Part shown: piece after piece, positions 46,542 through 57,779 of the stretch
How positions within the stretch are numbered: position 1 is the first letter of the stretch
How the letters are laid out: each line of letters opens with the position of its first letter
Made by a program: the position numbers and the translations under genes
Notes under the pieces: generated by a model
Seen by the model: the letters and a program-made list of their open reading frames with translations, nothing else
What the model was told of the DNA's origin: nothing
Database searches by the model: none
Source of the DNA: Conus ventricosus
Taxonomy: Eukaryota > Mollusca > Gastropoda > Neogastropoda > Conidae
NCBI GenBank assembly: GCA_018398815.1
Contig: CM031622.1
Location: 23,301,257 to 23,365,256, forward strand
Direction: 5' to 3'
Length of the DNA: 64,000 nucleotides

Positions 46542-46554
46542 GTAAACAGGTCTG

Positions 46555-48345
46555 AGTCTTGAACGATAGGTTGATAAAGGTGTGACTGTCCAGTCTTGAA
46601 TGATAGGTTGATAAAGCTGTGACTGTCCGGTCTTGAACGATAGGTTGATAAAGCTGTGACTGTCCGGTCTTGAACGATAGGTTAATAAAGCTGTGACTGT
46701 CCGGTCTTGAACGATAGGTTGATAAAAGTGTGACTGTCCAGTCTTGAACGATAGGTTGATAAAGGTGTGACTGTCCAGTCTTGAATGATAGGTTGATAAA
46801 GCTGTGACTGTCCAGTCAGGAACGAAAGGTTGATAAAGCTGTGACTGTCCGGTCTTGAACGATAGGTTGATAAAGCTGTGACCTTCCGGTCTTGAACGAT
46901 AGGTTGATAAAGTGTGACTGTCCAGTCAGGAACGATAGGTTGATAAAGCTGTGACTGTCCGGTCTTAGCGATAGGTTGATAAAGCTGTGACTGTCCAGTC
47001 TTAACGATAGGTTGATAAAGGTGTGACTGTTCTGTCATGAACGATAGGTTGATAAAGGTGTGACTGTTCTGTCATGAACGATAGGTTGATAAAGGTGTGA
47101 CTGTCCTGTCTTGAACGATAGGTTGATAAAGCTGTGACTGTCCGGTCTTGAACGATAGGTTGATAAAAGTGTGACTGTCCAGTCTTGAACGATAGGTTGA
47201 TAAAGGTGTGACTGTCCAGTCTTGAATGATAGGTTGATAAAGCTGTGACTGTCCAGTCAGGAACGAAAGGTTGATAAAGCTGTGACTGTCCGGTCTTGAA
47301 CGATAGGTTGATAAAGCTGTGACCTTCCGGTCTTGAACGATAGGTTGATAAAGGTGTGACTGTCCAGTCAGGAACGATAGGTTGATAAAGCTGTGACTGT
47401 CCGGTCTTAGCGATAGGTTGATAAAGCTGTGACTGTCCAGTCTTAACGATAGGTTGATAAAGGTGTGACTGTTCTGTCATGAACGATAGGTTGATAAAGG
47501 TGTGACTGTTCTGTCATGAACGATAGGTTGATAAAGGTGTGACTGTCCTGTCTTGAACGATAGGTTGATAAAGCTGTGACTGTCCGGTCTTGAACGATAG
47601 GTTGATAAAGCTGTGACTGTCCGGTCTTGAATGATAGGACTGTCTGGTCTTGAACGATAGGTTGATAAAGGTGTGACTGTCCGGTCTTGAACGATAGGAC
47701 TGTCTGGTCTTGAATGATTGGTTGATACTCTGACACTTGATAAAGGTGTTACTGTCCAGTATAATTAGGATGATAGGTTGATACAGGTGTTACTGTCCAG
47801 TATAATTAGGACGATAGGTTGATAAAGGTGTGACTGTCCAGTATAATCGGGACGATAGGTTGATACAGGTGTTACTGTCCAGTATAATTGGGACGATAGG
47901 TTGATGAAGGTGTTGATACAGGTGTTACTGTCCAGTATAATTGGGACGATAGGTTGATAAGATAAAAGTGTGACTGTCCAGTATAATTAGGACGATAAGT
48001 TGATAAAAGTGTGACTGTCCAGTATAATTGGGACGATAGGTTGATAAAGGTGTTACTGTCCAGTATAATTCGGACAATAAGTTGATAAAGGTGGGACTGT
48101 CCAGTCAGGAACGATAGGCTGATAACACGTGTGACTGACCAGTCTAGTTGAGAATATATGTTGATGAAGGTGTGACTGACCAGTCTAATTGGGACGATAG
48201 GTTGATAAGAGTGTGACTGCCCCGTCTGAGACGACAGGTTGATAAAGGTGTGACCGTCTAGTCTGAGATGATAGGTTAATACAGGTGTTACTGTCCAGTC
48301 TGGGATGATAGGTTGATGTAAATGTCTGGGATGATAGCTTGAGAT
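46555..48345. repeat. 37-bp minisatellite, right block with higher-order repeat
   Basis: About 48 units carry GATAGGTTGATAAAG and TGTGACTGTCC. Two consecutive 12-unit blocks (about 46720-47160 and 47161-47600) repeat the same series of variants with an offset of 441-442 bases. After about 47750 the units switch to a TATAATTGGGACGATAG variant. The minus strand is open for long stretches because three 37-base units make 37 codons. I regard these frames as non-coding. Confidence 0.92.
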
Positions 48346-48427
48346 CGATTCCTTCTTGAAGACTGTACAATAGTTCACAGTGTGTTCCAGTACTCTAAGG
48401 ATATCCTTTTTACCGCTTTGTTTTCAG

Positions 48428-48515
48428 AACATCAAGAAAAAGGAGTACGGATGTACGGAAGCCTTCCTTAGTGATGCCAAATGGATCCTCCATAACTGCA
48501 TCATCTACAATGGCT
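48428..48515 (+). CDS. ZMYND8: ZMYND8-like exon: bromodomain, helix A-B part
   Basis: The exon lies between TTTTCAG and GTGAGT, entering at phase 0 and ending with one base of a split codon. It encodes [18 protein letters not shown] and then [17 protein letters not shown] is the bromodomain signature whose Asn contacts acetyl-lysine. The frame is intact and agrees in phase with the next exon at 60339. It lies only about 80 bases downstream of the 37-bp minisatellite. Confidence 0.9.
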
Positions 48516-48629
48516 GTGAGTACAAAGTCTTAAAATGAGATTCCCCGGTATCAGTCAAGTTACAGTTTGAGGTCAAGACCTTGATATGAAATAAGAACAG
48601 ACAAGTATAACTGCTCTGCCTCTGGAGTC

Positions 48630-49070
48630 ATGTCTTGTAATGCGCGATATGTTAAAGGCAAATCTTTTCTTTGCATTCAGAAATGTGTGGACGTTTTCAC
48701 CAAGAAAATGGGTGTGTCTGTGCGTTCTGAGGACATTCAGATCGCTCACCGTGCAGGGAGACCGAGGGGAACGACGGTGGACGGGGACCACAGCAAACCA
48801 AGACCCATTCTTCTTCGTTTTTTCTCCAGGCAAAAAAAGTCTGAAGTTATACACAATAGAAAGAAACTTAAACAAACTGGCATATCAGTCAACGAGGACT
48901 TGACCATGGCGAACTATAAACTTTTAAAGCAAGCAGCCAACCATTCTGCAATAATGTCAGCCTGGTCAACCAACGGAAAACTGATCGCTAAGCTGAAGAA
49001 TGGTGTTACTACGCGACTGACAGTAGGTACTGATCTCAATCAACAGATACAACCAAAAATGAATCCTTGA
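48630..49070 (+). pseudogene. LINE ORF1-like fragment with open frame (146 codons)
   Basis: An uninterrupted frame encodes a protein with SEDIQIAHRAGRPRG, then PRPILLRFFSRQKKSE, then KLKQTGISVNEDLTMANYKL and ending in AWSTNGKLIAKLKNG. This is the RNA-binding RRM-like and C-terminal part of ORF1 proteins from L1-like LINEs, which coat element RNA. The N-terminal coiled coil is absent, so it is a fragment, although no stop or frameshift occurs. It starts 114 bases after the bromodomain exon in the same orientation. No matching ORF2 follows. It could be a recent fragment or an exonised piece. Confidence 0.6.
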
Positions 49071-49079
49071 AAAACCCAT

Positions 49080-49123
49080 AGAGTCTGGCATACAGATGGA
49101 CAGATAGACATCTCTCTCTCTCA

Positions 49124-49157
<34 letters not shown>

Positions 49158-49683
49158 CGCTTGTCTACAAATACACACGCGTACGAAGACACATGCACAC
49201 CGTTGCGCGTGCACAAAAGCAGGCACACACATACGCACACATTGTCAGCATAGAGTATGTTTGTAGGTATTTTGATGTACCTGTAGGCGCCGTAGTTTGT
49301 GTCAGTACATTTCGTTATAGATGATGCATTGTGGGGGGGGGGGGGGGGGGGGGGGAAGAAAATCAACCACTGTATCTTTAAGGTGACTCTTAGAAGAATT
49401 TCCTCCCAACCTCCAGTCTCAATGTATGTCTTTACACTGTAAGTTGGGCTGGGGACACTAGAATGATTCCTTTTTGATTCCTCTAATCTGTGGTTGGTTT
49501 GAATCTGTTAACTCATCTGTTTATTGATGTATTTTCCATTGGTGACTTGTGTGCACTGGGTGTTTGCCAACAGTAGGTATGTGTCTGTATTTTGACATGA
49601 TTCTGATTAGTGCCAGTCTTCTACCAAAGTTTAAAAACACAACGAGCTCGGACACAACACGCGCGCGCGCACACACACACATG
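49080..49683. other. Intron with microsatellites
   Basis: It contains a CT run (49110-49157), CA-rich patches and a G run (49327-49354). No gene was recognised. Confidence 0.8.
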
Positions 49684-50025
49684 CACACTGACTTGATCAG
49701 ATTTTGTGGTGTGTGTGGGTTGTTTTTTTTTTGTTTGTTTGTTTTTTTTTTCAATTTTTTTTATATTTTTTTTTGTAAAGGTTTTCCAGAAAGTGTCCAG
49801 AACAAAGTTTTTTGTTGTTGTTGTTGTTTTCTAAGTAGGTTTCTAATTTTAAGGTAATCTTTTTGCATTCCCTGTTGGAAACTTTGTCATTGGTTTGTGT
49901 CTTTTTCCCGCTGTAAATATGTTGTTTAGACTATGTCATGCAAAACAGTTTAAGATTACCTTTGATACATCAGCAGTTTGTAAATTATGAAACCTATTTA
50001 CCTTTTTTCACCTGCTCTCTGTCTC

Positions 50026-50056
<31 letters not shown>

Positions 50057-50075
50057 ACCCCTCTCTCTCTCCTCT

Positions 50076-50113
<38 letters not shown>

Positions 50114-50472
50114 GTTTATCTCTCCTGGAAATGGTTGTCCTTTTTTAAATATCAGTGGAGAGTACCCCTTCTCGCTTTGAGCGAGGGCAGCATTTTCTTT
50201 TCTTTCTCTTTTTCAGTATTTTTGAGTTCCAGCGGTTAGGTGATTTCCTTAGATGTGTATGTGTATAATGAATATTTCTGGGAACAACAATATGAGATGG
50301 GACTGTGGGTAAAGTTGGAACACACACGCTGTGCGCGCGAGCGCGCGCGGTGTGCGCCCCACAAGATGTAAATGAAATTGGGTCAAATGAATGTATAAGG
50401 TTTTGCATGTGATAGGGAAGAGAAGTTTTCATTTTCTTTTTTCCCCCTTTCCTCTGTCTGTCTGTCTGTCGG

Positions 50473-50522
<50 letters not shown>

Positions 50523-50732
50523 CGCTCTCGCTCTCTCTCTCTCTCCTTTTCTCTCTCCTCTCTCTCTCTCTCTCTCTCTTCCCCTTCTGTCTTATTTGTA
50601 GTGGAAATCATACTACAGTTTGGGGGGGGGGAGGGGGGGCAGAGGGGAGAGCAGGATAGATGTGTTGATACACGAACAGATCGTGCGCGCGTGCCCACAC
50701 ACACACACACACACTCTCTCTCTCTTTCTGTC

Positions 50733-50780
<48 letters not shown>

Positions 50781-51540
50781 TCACACACTTACAGCGCGCG
50801 CGCACGCACGCCGCACGCACACACACACACGTACACTGACTTGATCAGTTTTGTGGTGGTTTTCTTAAGGGTTCTCAAGAAGTGTCCAGAACAAAGGTTT
50901 TTTTTTGTTTTGTTTCGTTTTTGTTTTTTGTTTTGTTGTTGTTGTTTTTTCTAAGTTAGGTTTCTGATTTTAAGGTAATCTGTTGCATTCCATATTGGAA
51001 ATTTTGTCATTGGTTTGTGTCTTTTCCAGCTATGAATTTTTAATTTAGACTATGTTTATGCAAACAAATCTACGATTATCAGGGAATTTCATCTGTCAGA
51101 TATGTAAATTATGAACCTATTTTACCCTTTTCAGGTTGCTCTCTGTCTCTGTCTGTCTCTCTCTCTATCTCTTCTTGGTAATCTCTCATGGAAATGGTCG
51201 TTGTGTTTAAATATCAGTTGAGAATAGCCCTTCCGCTATGAGCGAGGGCAGCTTTTTTTGTATTCGCTTTTTCACGTAATGTTTTGATGTTTGGACGGTT
51301 TGGTGTGATTTCGCTTGGGTGTGTGTGTGTGTGACGAATGTGTTTAAGAACAACAATATGAGACTGGGACTGTGATAAAATTGGAACACACTACATATAC
51401 ACATGTGCGCGTGTGTGTATGCGCGCGCGCACGCGCGCGTGCACATGCACACGCAGGTGTGAGTGAAATTCGGTCAAATGAATCAATAAGGTTTTGCATG
51501 TGACAGGAAGAGGGAGTTGTTGTTTTTTTCTTTCCCCTGC
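49684..51540. repeat. Tandem duplication of about 1.15 kb in the intron
   Basis: Unit 1 (49684-50832) and unit 2 (50833-about 51540) start at the same ACTGACTTGATCAG sequence. They share, in order, GTGTCCAGAACAAAG, TTTTAAGGTAATCT, TTTGTCATTGGTTTGTGTC, GAGCGAGGGCAGC, AACAACAATATGAGA and AAGGTTTTGCATGTGA. Unit 2 is shorter because the CTGT/CT microsatellites between the blocks are smaller. Substitutions show the duplication is not an assembly copy. Confidence 0.8.
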
Positions 51541-52153
51541 ACTCTCTCCCTTTCTCTCCCTGTCTCTGCCTTCGTCTCTCTCTCTCTTCTCCCTCCTCTC
51601 TCTCTCTTTCTCTCTCTCTTTCTTTACACCTATACTTGTGTGTATCAAATTGATCTGAGCAATATTTTCCCAATTCCCCTCATTCCACCCCTTCTCCCAT
51701 CTATCTCGCTCTTTTATGTATCCCGCCACTACATCTCATCCCACCTACCTCCTGTTCTCCTTTTCCCCTACATTTGATACGCTGCTTCTGTAAACAGCTT
51801 CTTCTCTGTTGTTGGTGTGACTTTGACAGGTTAAGAGTTTTAGTATTGTATTTCATGCGTGATACTTTTCATTGAATCCCCTTTTTTTTTCTTTTTTTCT
51901 TTTTTTCTTTTTTTTTTTTGGTATTCATTATTAGCATGTTTTCCTTCAAGTGTATTTTTGTACTGATTTTTTGTGATGATTTAGTTTAGTCCATGTCGAA
52001 ATTGCTTTTTGGGGGTTTTTGTATTTCTTCTGTTACAAGTATGGGTTGCTAGATTGCTTACATTAATGGTTTGTCTACGATTGCCCTTGATATTTGTCAC
52101 ATGCCCAAAGTATTATTCTCTTCTCTCTCTCTCTTCTCCTCCCTCCTCTCTCC

Positions 52154-52187
<34 letters not shown>

Positions 52188-52239
52188 TCTCTCTCTTTCT
52201 GATATGGTTATAATTTATGGCTGATTTTTCTTTGTGTGT

Positions 52240-52270
<31 letters not shown>

Positions 52271-52347
52271 GTGTGAGTATTGTATATGTGTATGTATATG
52301 TGTATGTATATGCATGTGTGTATGTATATATATATATTATATATATG

Positions 52348-52398
<51 letters not shown>

Positions 52399-52841
52399 CG
52401 GAAGAAATGTTTGTCTCCCTTGACATGTATACATTATGTATGATGTGTATGTTTATGGAACGTAACGACTGAAATGGATGGACATGCAAGATTACTGATC
52501 ACTGTGTGCTTTTTTCAATACTGCATGTGTGCATTCTCCACAAACTGATGCGGCTTCACACACGCGCGCGCGCGCACGCGCGCTCACACACTGGATTCAT
52601 ACTGGTGTTTTTTGTTTGTTTGTTTTTTTATGTCTAAGTTTTCTTTAAGTGTGTGTGTGTGTGTGTTCTTGTTGTTGTTGTTGTGGTTGTTGGTGTGGTT
52701 GTTGTGTGTGGAAAATTTGGTCTGGTCCATTTGGCCGGTGTTTGGTGTCTTTCTTCGGTGTAAAGTTGTGATCTAATTGTGTAAACAAAACAGTCTACAG
52801 TACAGTAAATGATATCTGTCACTCATCTAAAAACATGAATA

Positions 52842-52892
<51 letters not shown>

Positions 52893-53013
52893 TGTGCTTC
52901 TGCGTTTGAAGTTTCGGTTCCTTTTCTTCAATGAAGATTCCTGTTGTACATCTGTGATTGAAAAAAAAAGTGAATCAGATGTCCCCTCCCCCTCCTTCCT
53001 TCCCCCCCTCTCC

Positions 53014-53070
<57 letters not shown>

Positions 53071-53308
53071 TTTTTGTTTTTGTTTGTTTTTTGTTTTTGT
53101 TTGTTTGCTTGTTAATTTCTTTGTTAACCATAGTTATGTGGAAACACATGCGCGCATCCCCTTTAAGTGCGCGCACTCGAAAATATGTCGACACGTGTAC
53201 AAACATTTAACTGTTGCTGTTGCGTACGCTGGCAACAGTATCTGTGAATGGTTTACAGTAAACTGTTTTGATTATTTTGCTTGGCAGGCAAAGATCTGCT
53301 GCTTCTAC
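51541..53308. other. Intron with many microsatellites
   Basis: CT runs (51541-51630, 52117-52150, 52845-52889), a T-rich stretch (51882-51919), a C run (52157-52185), GT/AT repeats (52233-52397), a CA/CG patch near 52557-52590 and a C run of more than 50 bases (53018-53070). No gene was recognised. Confidence 0.85.
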
Positions 53309-54048
53309 TTTCATAGCTGCCAACCCTTACGATTTTTTCGTAATTTTTACGATTCTGAGACAGATTACGAAATTACGACTTGTGCATTCATTTTCCGATT
53401 CTGAATTTTCGCCAAAAAAAAAAAAGCAACTGAATCAGTCCAAAGGCTTATCCACCTTTTAAAACCGGATGCATTGTAAAGCCAATTTGTTGATGCGCAT
53501 GCGCAGTCACCCTCTTCTTCCATCAAAATGGCGGACAAAACACCTTAGCACGGCGACTGTGTGGCAAAATCAGCTACCGGTGAAACTGAAACGAACAGAA
53601 CTTCCAAGTCAGAAGACCGCATGTCAGGTGAACATCTGCAGATAAAACATTCAAGGATTGAAGATGAGACAAACTAATTGAGCTGAGCATGTGAATTGTG
53701 ATGTATTCTTGTGTTGGACTGGCTATCAGCAAACAAGTTCGCAAACAAGTTCGCATGAAAGGAATGTAATCCACACTGATTTTGCTTGATTTTTTCTTCT
53801 GAAGTTTCCAAGGAGGGAATGTATAGTAAACCTAGAGAATTATCTTTCATTTTTGTTCCATTTCCATAATACTTAAAAGCTTTACAATCTTGCTGAAAAG
53901 TGCAAAGTTTACTGCTTGGAAATTAAAAATGCTTCAGCTTCAGGGGGCTGTGCCCCCTGACCCCCCCTTTTTTCGGGAGGGGGGTCACCCCCTCCCGAAC
54001 CCACCCCCCATTACTATTTCTGCATCTCTGAGGTTGGCAGCTATGAAA
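53309..54048. mobile_element. MITE with 17-base terminal inverted repeats
   Basis: TTTCATAGCTGCCAACC (53309-53325) is matched exactly by its inverse at 54032-54048. The inside is non-coding, with TTACGA/TCGTAA motifs at the left, an ATGCGCATGCGCA palindrome near 53496 and GC-rich fold-backs near the right end (53940-54005). No clear target duplication was found. Superfamily is unknown; subterminal features resemble the hAT elements here. Confidence 0.75.
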
Positions 54049-54684
54049 TTTTTCTTTTTGTGTCTATATAATGCACACACTCCTTTTGGGCTTCTAATTG
54101 AACTGGCTGCATATTGATCTATTTTATTGTCTTTTATTGGCATATTTAAGGTTTGATTTGTTCTTATAAATATGTATTTTTCTTTTTCTTGTCCTTTAAG
54201 ATTTTTTGTCTATTACGACTCTGTTGCTTTCTTTAAGGTGGATATATTTATTCTATGGTTTTCAATGTATATGACTAAAAGATTTGAAACGGGATGTTTT
54301 AGAAGAGAGTGTATGATTTTTAATTATTCATTTCAAACATTTGTTAATTATGGATAGTAATATATCTGTTATTTCAGTAAATTGTCAGGGCCTCAATAAT
54401 TCACAGAAAAGACGTGATGTCTTTCATTATTTGAGAAACAAAAACATTCAGTCGATTTTTTGCAAGATATGCATTTTGAGAAAAACGTGGAGCAATGTAT
54501 TGTAGCTGAATGGGGATACCAGGGATATTTTTCAAGTTTTGCATCAAATGCAAGAGGGGTCGCAATTTTGTTTAATAACAATTTTGAGTTTAAAATCAAA
54601 AGAGTCATTAAAGATAGTTCTGGAAATTATATAATTGTTCTAGCAGAAATTCAAAATAACAACTTCCTCTTCGTCAATATCTAT

Positions 54685-55915
54685 CAGACCTGCCTACCCT
54701 TCCGTAATCGTCCGTAATTTTACGGAAATTAACCCCCATTACGGAGGTACGATTTTCCGTGCGAAATTACGGAAAAGAAAATTGAAAAACTACGCAAATT
54801 TCAGACTCGAAAAATTGTCGACTGCTAGACCTTTCCGAGACCGCAGAGTAACTTCCCTTGACTCAAGCCGAAACCAGATGGTTCGGAACTTGCGATTGGT
54901 CAATGTGGTGCTGTGGGCCAACACGACACACCATCACATCTGTGCGCGCCATTCGAAGCTTTTTGTTCAGCCATTGTAAGACAAAGTTTCAACCGATTTT
55001 TTGCCGGCGATTGTGAAAATGGCGGAGAAATCTTCTAAACGTTTGCATGAAACCGATGACGAGGGTTCGAAAACCACTGTGCCACAACGGAAGAAGGCGA
55101 AGAAGCAAGTGTTCCGAAGTAAATACACGCGGACTTGGCCTTGTCATGGACCTGGATTTGTATACTCATTTCTGCTCGGTGTGCAATTCAGACTTCTCCA
55201 TCGGACATGGGGGAGCAAATGACTGCAAGCGCCATATCTCGGGGAAAATGCACAAAGAGACAGCTGCGAGTGCCTCCAGTCAGAAGATCACATCGTTGTT
55301 TACGAAATCCAGCGAGAGCAGCCGTCAGACCCACACACGGAAGATCACCAACGCAGAAAGACTGTTGTGTGAGCTGATCTGCGAAAACAACTTGTCCCTG
55401 AGCTTTGCTGACAAGATAGTGGCGAAAATGAAAAGGTCCTTTTCATTTTCGCCACTATCTTGTCAGCACAGTCAGGGACCACACACACACACATATATTT
55501 TTTTTTTTTTTTTTTTTGTGGGGGGGGGGGGGGGGGTTGTACATTGGGTTTCTTCATCAGTGGTGTCATCTGTGGTGTACTGCTGTGTAAGTTACAAACT
55601 GTCAAGTATATCACCTTTAAATTTGACCTGAAACTCCTGTCCTGAGTCCGTCATCTGCCATCACCCCAAGGATTTTAATTCTGCTTTGTTGTTTTTGTTC
55701 CTTTTTTTACTGTTTATATTTTTGTTAAAATGTTAAAAATGTATTGGGGGTTTTGTACACATTATTTGTTCAATGTTAAAATGTAGTTGGAGTTTTTACA
55801 CATTTGTTCAAAAACGCCGTGTATTACGCGTCCGTGGAATTACTGAAGGAAATGCAAAATTACTGAAAATCTCTGTGGTTATTACTGATGAGCACACATG
55901 AGGTAGGCAGGTCTG
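54685..55915 (+). mobile_element. Short hAT derivative, copy 2
   Basis: It starts CAGACCTGCCTACC and ends with its exact inverse GGTAGGCAGGTCTG. The flanking ATCTAT (54679-54684 and 55916-55921) is a perfect 6-base duplication, confirmed because removing the element restores the LINE coding sequence VNIYGPN. It carries the same truncated transposase as copy 1, better preserved: an open frame at 55047-55631 reads FCSVCNSDFSIGHGG, DCKRHISGKMHKE and TNAERLLCELICENN. No catalytic domain is present. Confidence 0.9.
55395..55478. repeat. Near-perfect 42-base palindrome in hAT copy 2
   Basis: The arms 55395-55436 and 55438-55478 match except for one substitution and one missing base, around a single T. 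It is the same structure as in copy 1, followed by CA, T and G runs. Confidence 0.88.
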
Positions 55916-56979
55916 ATCTATGGACCAAACAGAGATTATCCGGAGTTCTATGATAACCTAAAAACAGAAGATTAATGACATAAACATTGAAAATATAGTA
56001 ATGGCCGGGGATTTTAATCTGGTTCTGCAGCCTGAGAAGGATTACTATAATTACAAACATGTAAACAATCCCAAAGCGAAAGAAGTAGTTGAAACAATGA
56101 TTGAACTTAGAGCTTAATGACATCTGGAGAGATTTAAACCCGGAATGTCTCCGTTACACATGGAGAAGAGCCAACCCTTTTAACAGGCCCGGTTAGATTT
56201 TTTTCTCATTTCAGATTCAGTTGTTTCATTTGTAAATGACGCAGATTTTGAATGTGGATATAGAACCGTTCATTCTGCAATTTCACTAAGCCTTAAATGT
56301 AAAGAAACTGTCAAGCATCATACCTTCTGGAAATTGAATGTATCCCTTTTAAAGATAAAGAATATATGCATGAAATAAATATGGAGATTGAAAAAGTCAA
56401 AAAAGAAAATATACAGTAAATGCGGTTGAAAAGACACTGGAATGAAAATACACAGCTTTCGTCCCAGATGATGTCTTCCTCGATTTTTGCTGATGAAACT
56501 TAGATCAAAAACAATTGCATATGCTACAATGAAGAAAAAAAATTGGCAGATGAAGAGAGGCACTAGAAGAGGATATGCGAAAAACTGGAGAAAGTTGAAA
56601 AGAAAACGGGAGAGACATATTAATAATGGAAATGAAGAAAGAACAATTAAGACATATTCGTGAAAAACGAATGGAAGGGTTTTAAATTAAGGTCCAGGGC
56701 TAGATGGGTAGCTGATGGGGAGAAGTTAGTAAATTTTTTTTGCAATTTAGAAAAGCGACACTATGTTAGTAAAAACATGGCTAGACTCATAGTTTCAGCA
56801 AGAAAAAATTTGATAGACCAGAAAGATATCATCCAAGAAGTGCAGAGATTTTATGAATCATTATATGCGAATCTGTAGTTAATGACTGTGAGATAACTTA
56901 GTGAATGATATCCCTTGTATAAACGAAACAGACGCAGAAAGATTAGAGGGGGAAATAACGTTGAAGAAGCTCCATATGT

Positions 56980-57760
56980 TCTGAGTAAAATAAAAAATAA
57001 TAAAAGTCCAGGCACAGACGGCTTTAGTGCAGAATTCTTTAAAGTTTTTTGGGAAAGAAATTAGGTGGATTTGTTATAAGAGCACTTAAATGCGAGTTTC
57101 AGAAAAGGATAGCTATCTTGTGTACAGAGAAAAGGGAATTTAATAACTTCTATCCCTAAAGGTGATAAACCAAGGCAATACATAAAAAACTGAGAACCTA
57201 TCTCACTTTTAAATGTGATTTATAAAATAGGATCATCCGGGTATAGCAAATCGGTTAAAGCAAGTTCTACCAAATATAATTGATGAAGATCAAACAGGGT
57301 TTATCAAAAATAGATATATTGGAGATAATTTAAGATTGATATATGATATGATAGCTTTCTAGACAAACATATCTACCGGATTGCTTCTGAATATAGATTT
57401 TGAAAAGGCTTTCGATTCGATAAACTGGAACTTTATGTTTAAAGTACTGAAAGCATTTGGTTTTCAAATGATATATGTAGATGGATAGGTACTTTTTATA
57501 AAAATATTTAATCATGTTTTAATTGTAAATGGTCAGGTTTCGGATTGGTTTTTAAAAATTTAAAAGAGGCTGCAGAAAAGGAAAACCCTCTATCCCCTTA
57601 TATATTTTGTGTTATGTGTAGAAATATTGGCTATTATGGTCAGACAAAATTTCCCAATATCCATGGGATCTCAGTCAAAAATGTTGAACACAAGATTTCT
57701 CAGTACGCTGATGATACAGAATTCTTACTTGCGGAGATAGGGTTCTTTTGAAAACTGTAT
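56980..57760 (+). pseudogene. Reverse transcriptase of the L1/Tx1-like ORF2
   Basis: SPGTDGFSAEFFKVF (57005-57049), IPKGDKPRQYIKN (about 57151-57190) and DEDQTGFIKNRYIGDNLRLIYD (in pieces, 57283-57350) precede [15 protein letters not shown] (about 57390-57433). ENPLSPYIF (about 57580-57606) stands where GDPLSPYIF is usual. The active-site box is SQYADDTEFLL (57698-57730), with both aspartates present. Frameshifts separate the blocks. Confidence 0.78.
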
Positions 57761-57779
57761 AGATGTTCTTGTTTAGGTT

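Larger units (their letters stand above)
29229..46554 (+). mobile_element. Large hAT transposon, host of copies D and E
   Basis: The left end is CTGACCTGTTTAC (29229-29241) and the right end is GTAAACAGGTCTG (46542-46554), inverse of each other apart from one base. Flanks AGTCCTT and AGTCTT form a 6-base target duplication with one inserted C. Removing the element restores a normal minisatellite unit. Inside, on the + strand, are a BED zinc finger, transposase core and hAT dimerisation region, then copy D. Without D/E the element would be about 4.6 kb. The ends resemble those of the short derivatives (CAGACCTG...), but the following bases differ, so this is a related rather than identical family. 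Confidence 0.78.
54350..56330 (+). pseudogene. Endonuclease domain of the L1/Tx1-like ORF2 (split)
   Basis: The first part (54350-54678) has SVNCQGLNNSQKRRDVFHYL and, after a one-base shift, GVAILFNNNFEFKIKRV and FLFVNIY. The second part resumes after the hAT copy with GPNRDYPEFYDN (from 55920), then IVMAGDFNLVLQPE (about 55999-56040) and a YTWRRANPF block near 56157. N-C-Q-G, A-G-D-F-N and the Y-T-W-x-R are standard apurinic endonuclease landmarks. The enzyme nicks target DNA to prime reverse transcription. Confidence 0.75.

Noticed and set aside
46555..48345. CRISPR-like appearance of regularly repeated 37-base units
   Set aside because: The units are contiguous with no unique spacers, vary among themselves, have a higher-order period and lie in a eukaryotic intron. 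It is a minisatellite.
46682..48378. Long minus-strand open frames with YQPIV and STYRS repeats
   Set aside because: They are produced by the 37-base repeat, where three units equal 37 codons. No start context or domain was seen.
50429..50788. Arg/Glu-rich frame near CT repeats
   Set aside because: It is a CT/GA microsatellite read in frame.
54685..55915. A host zinc-finger gene encoded by the BED-type frame
   Set aside because: The frame lies between exact inverted repeats with a target duplication and recurs at 21085-22328, so it is transposon-derived.
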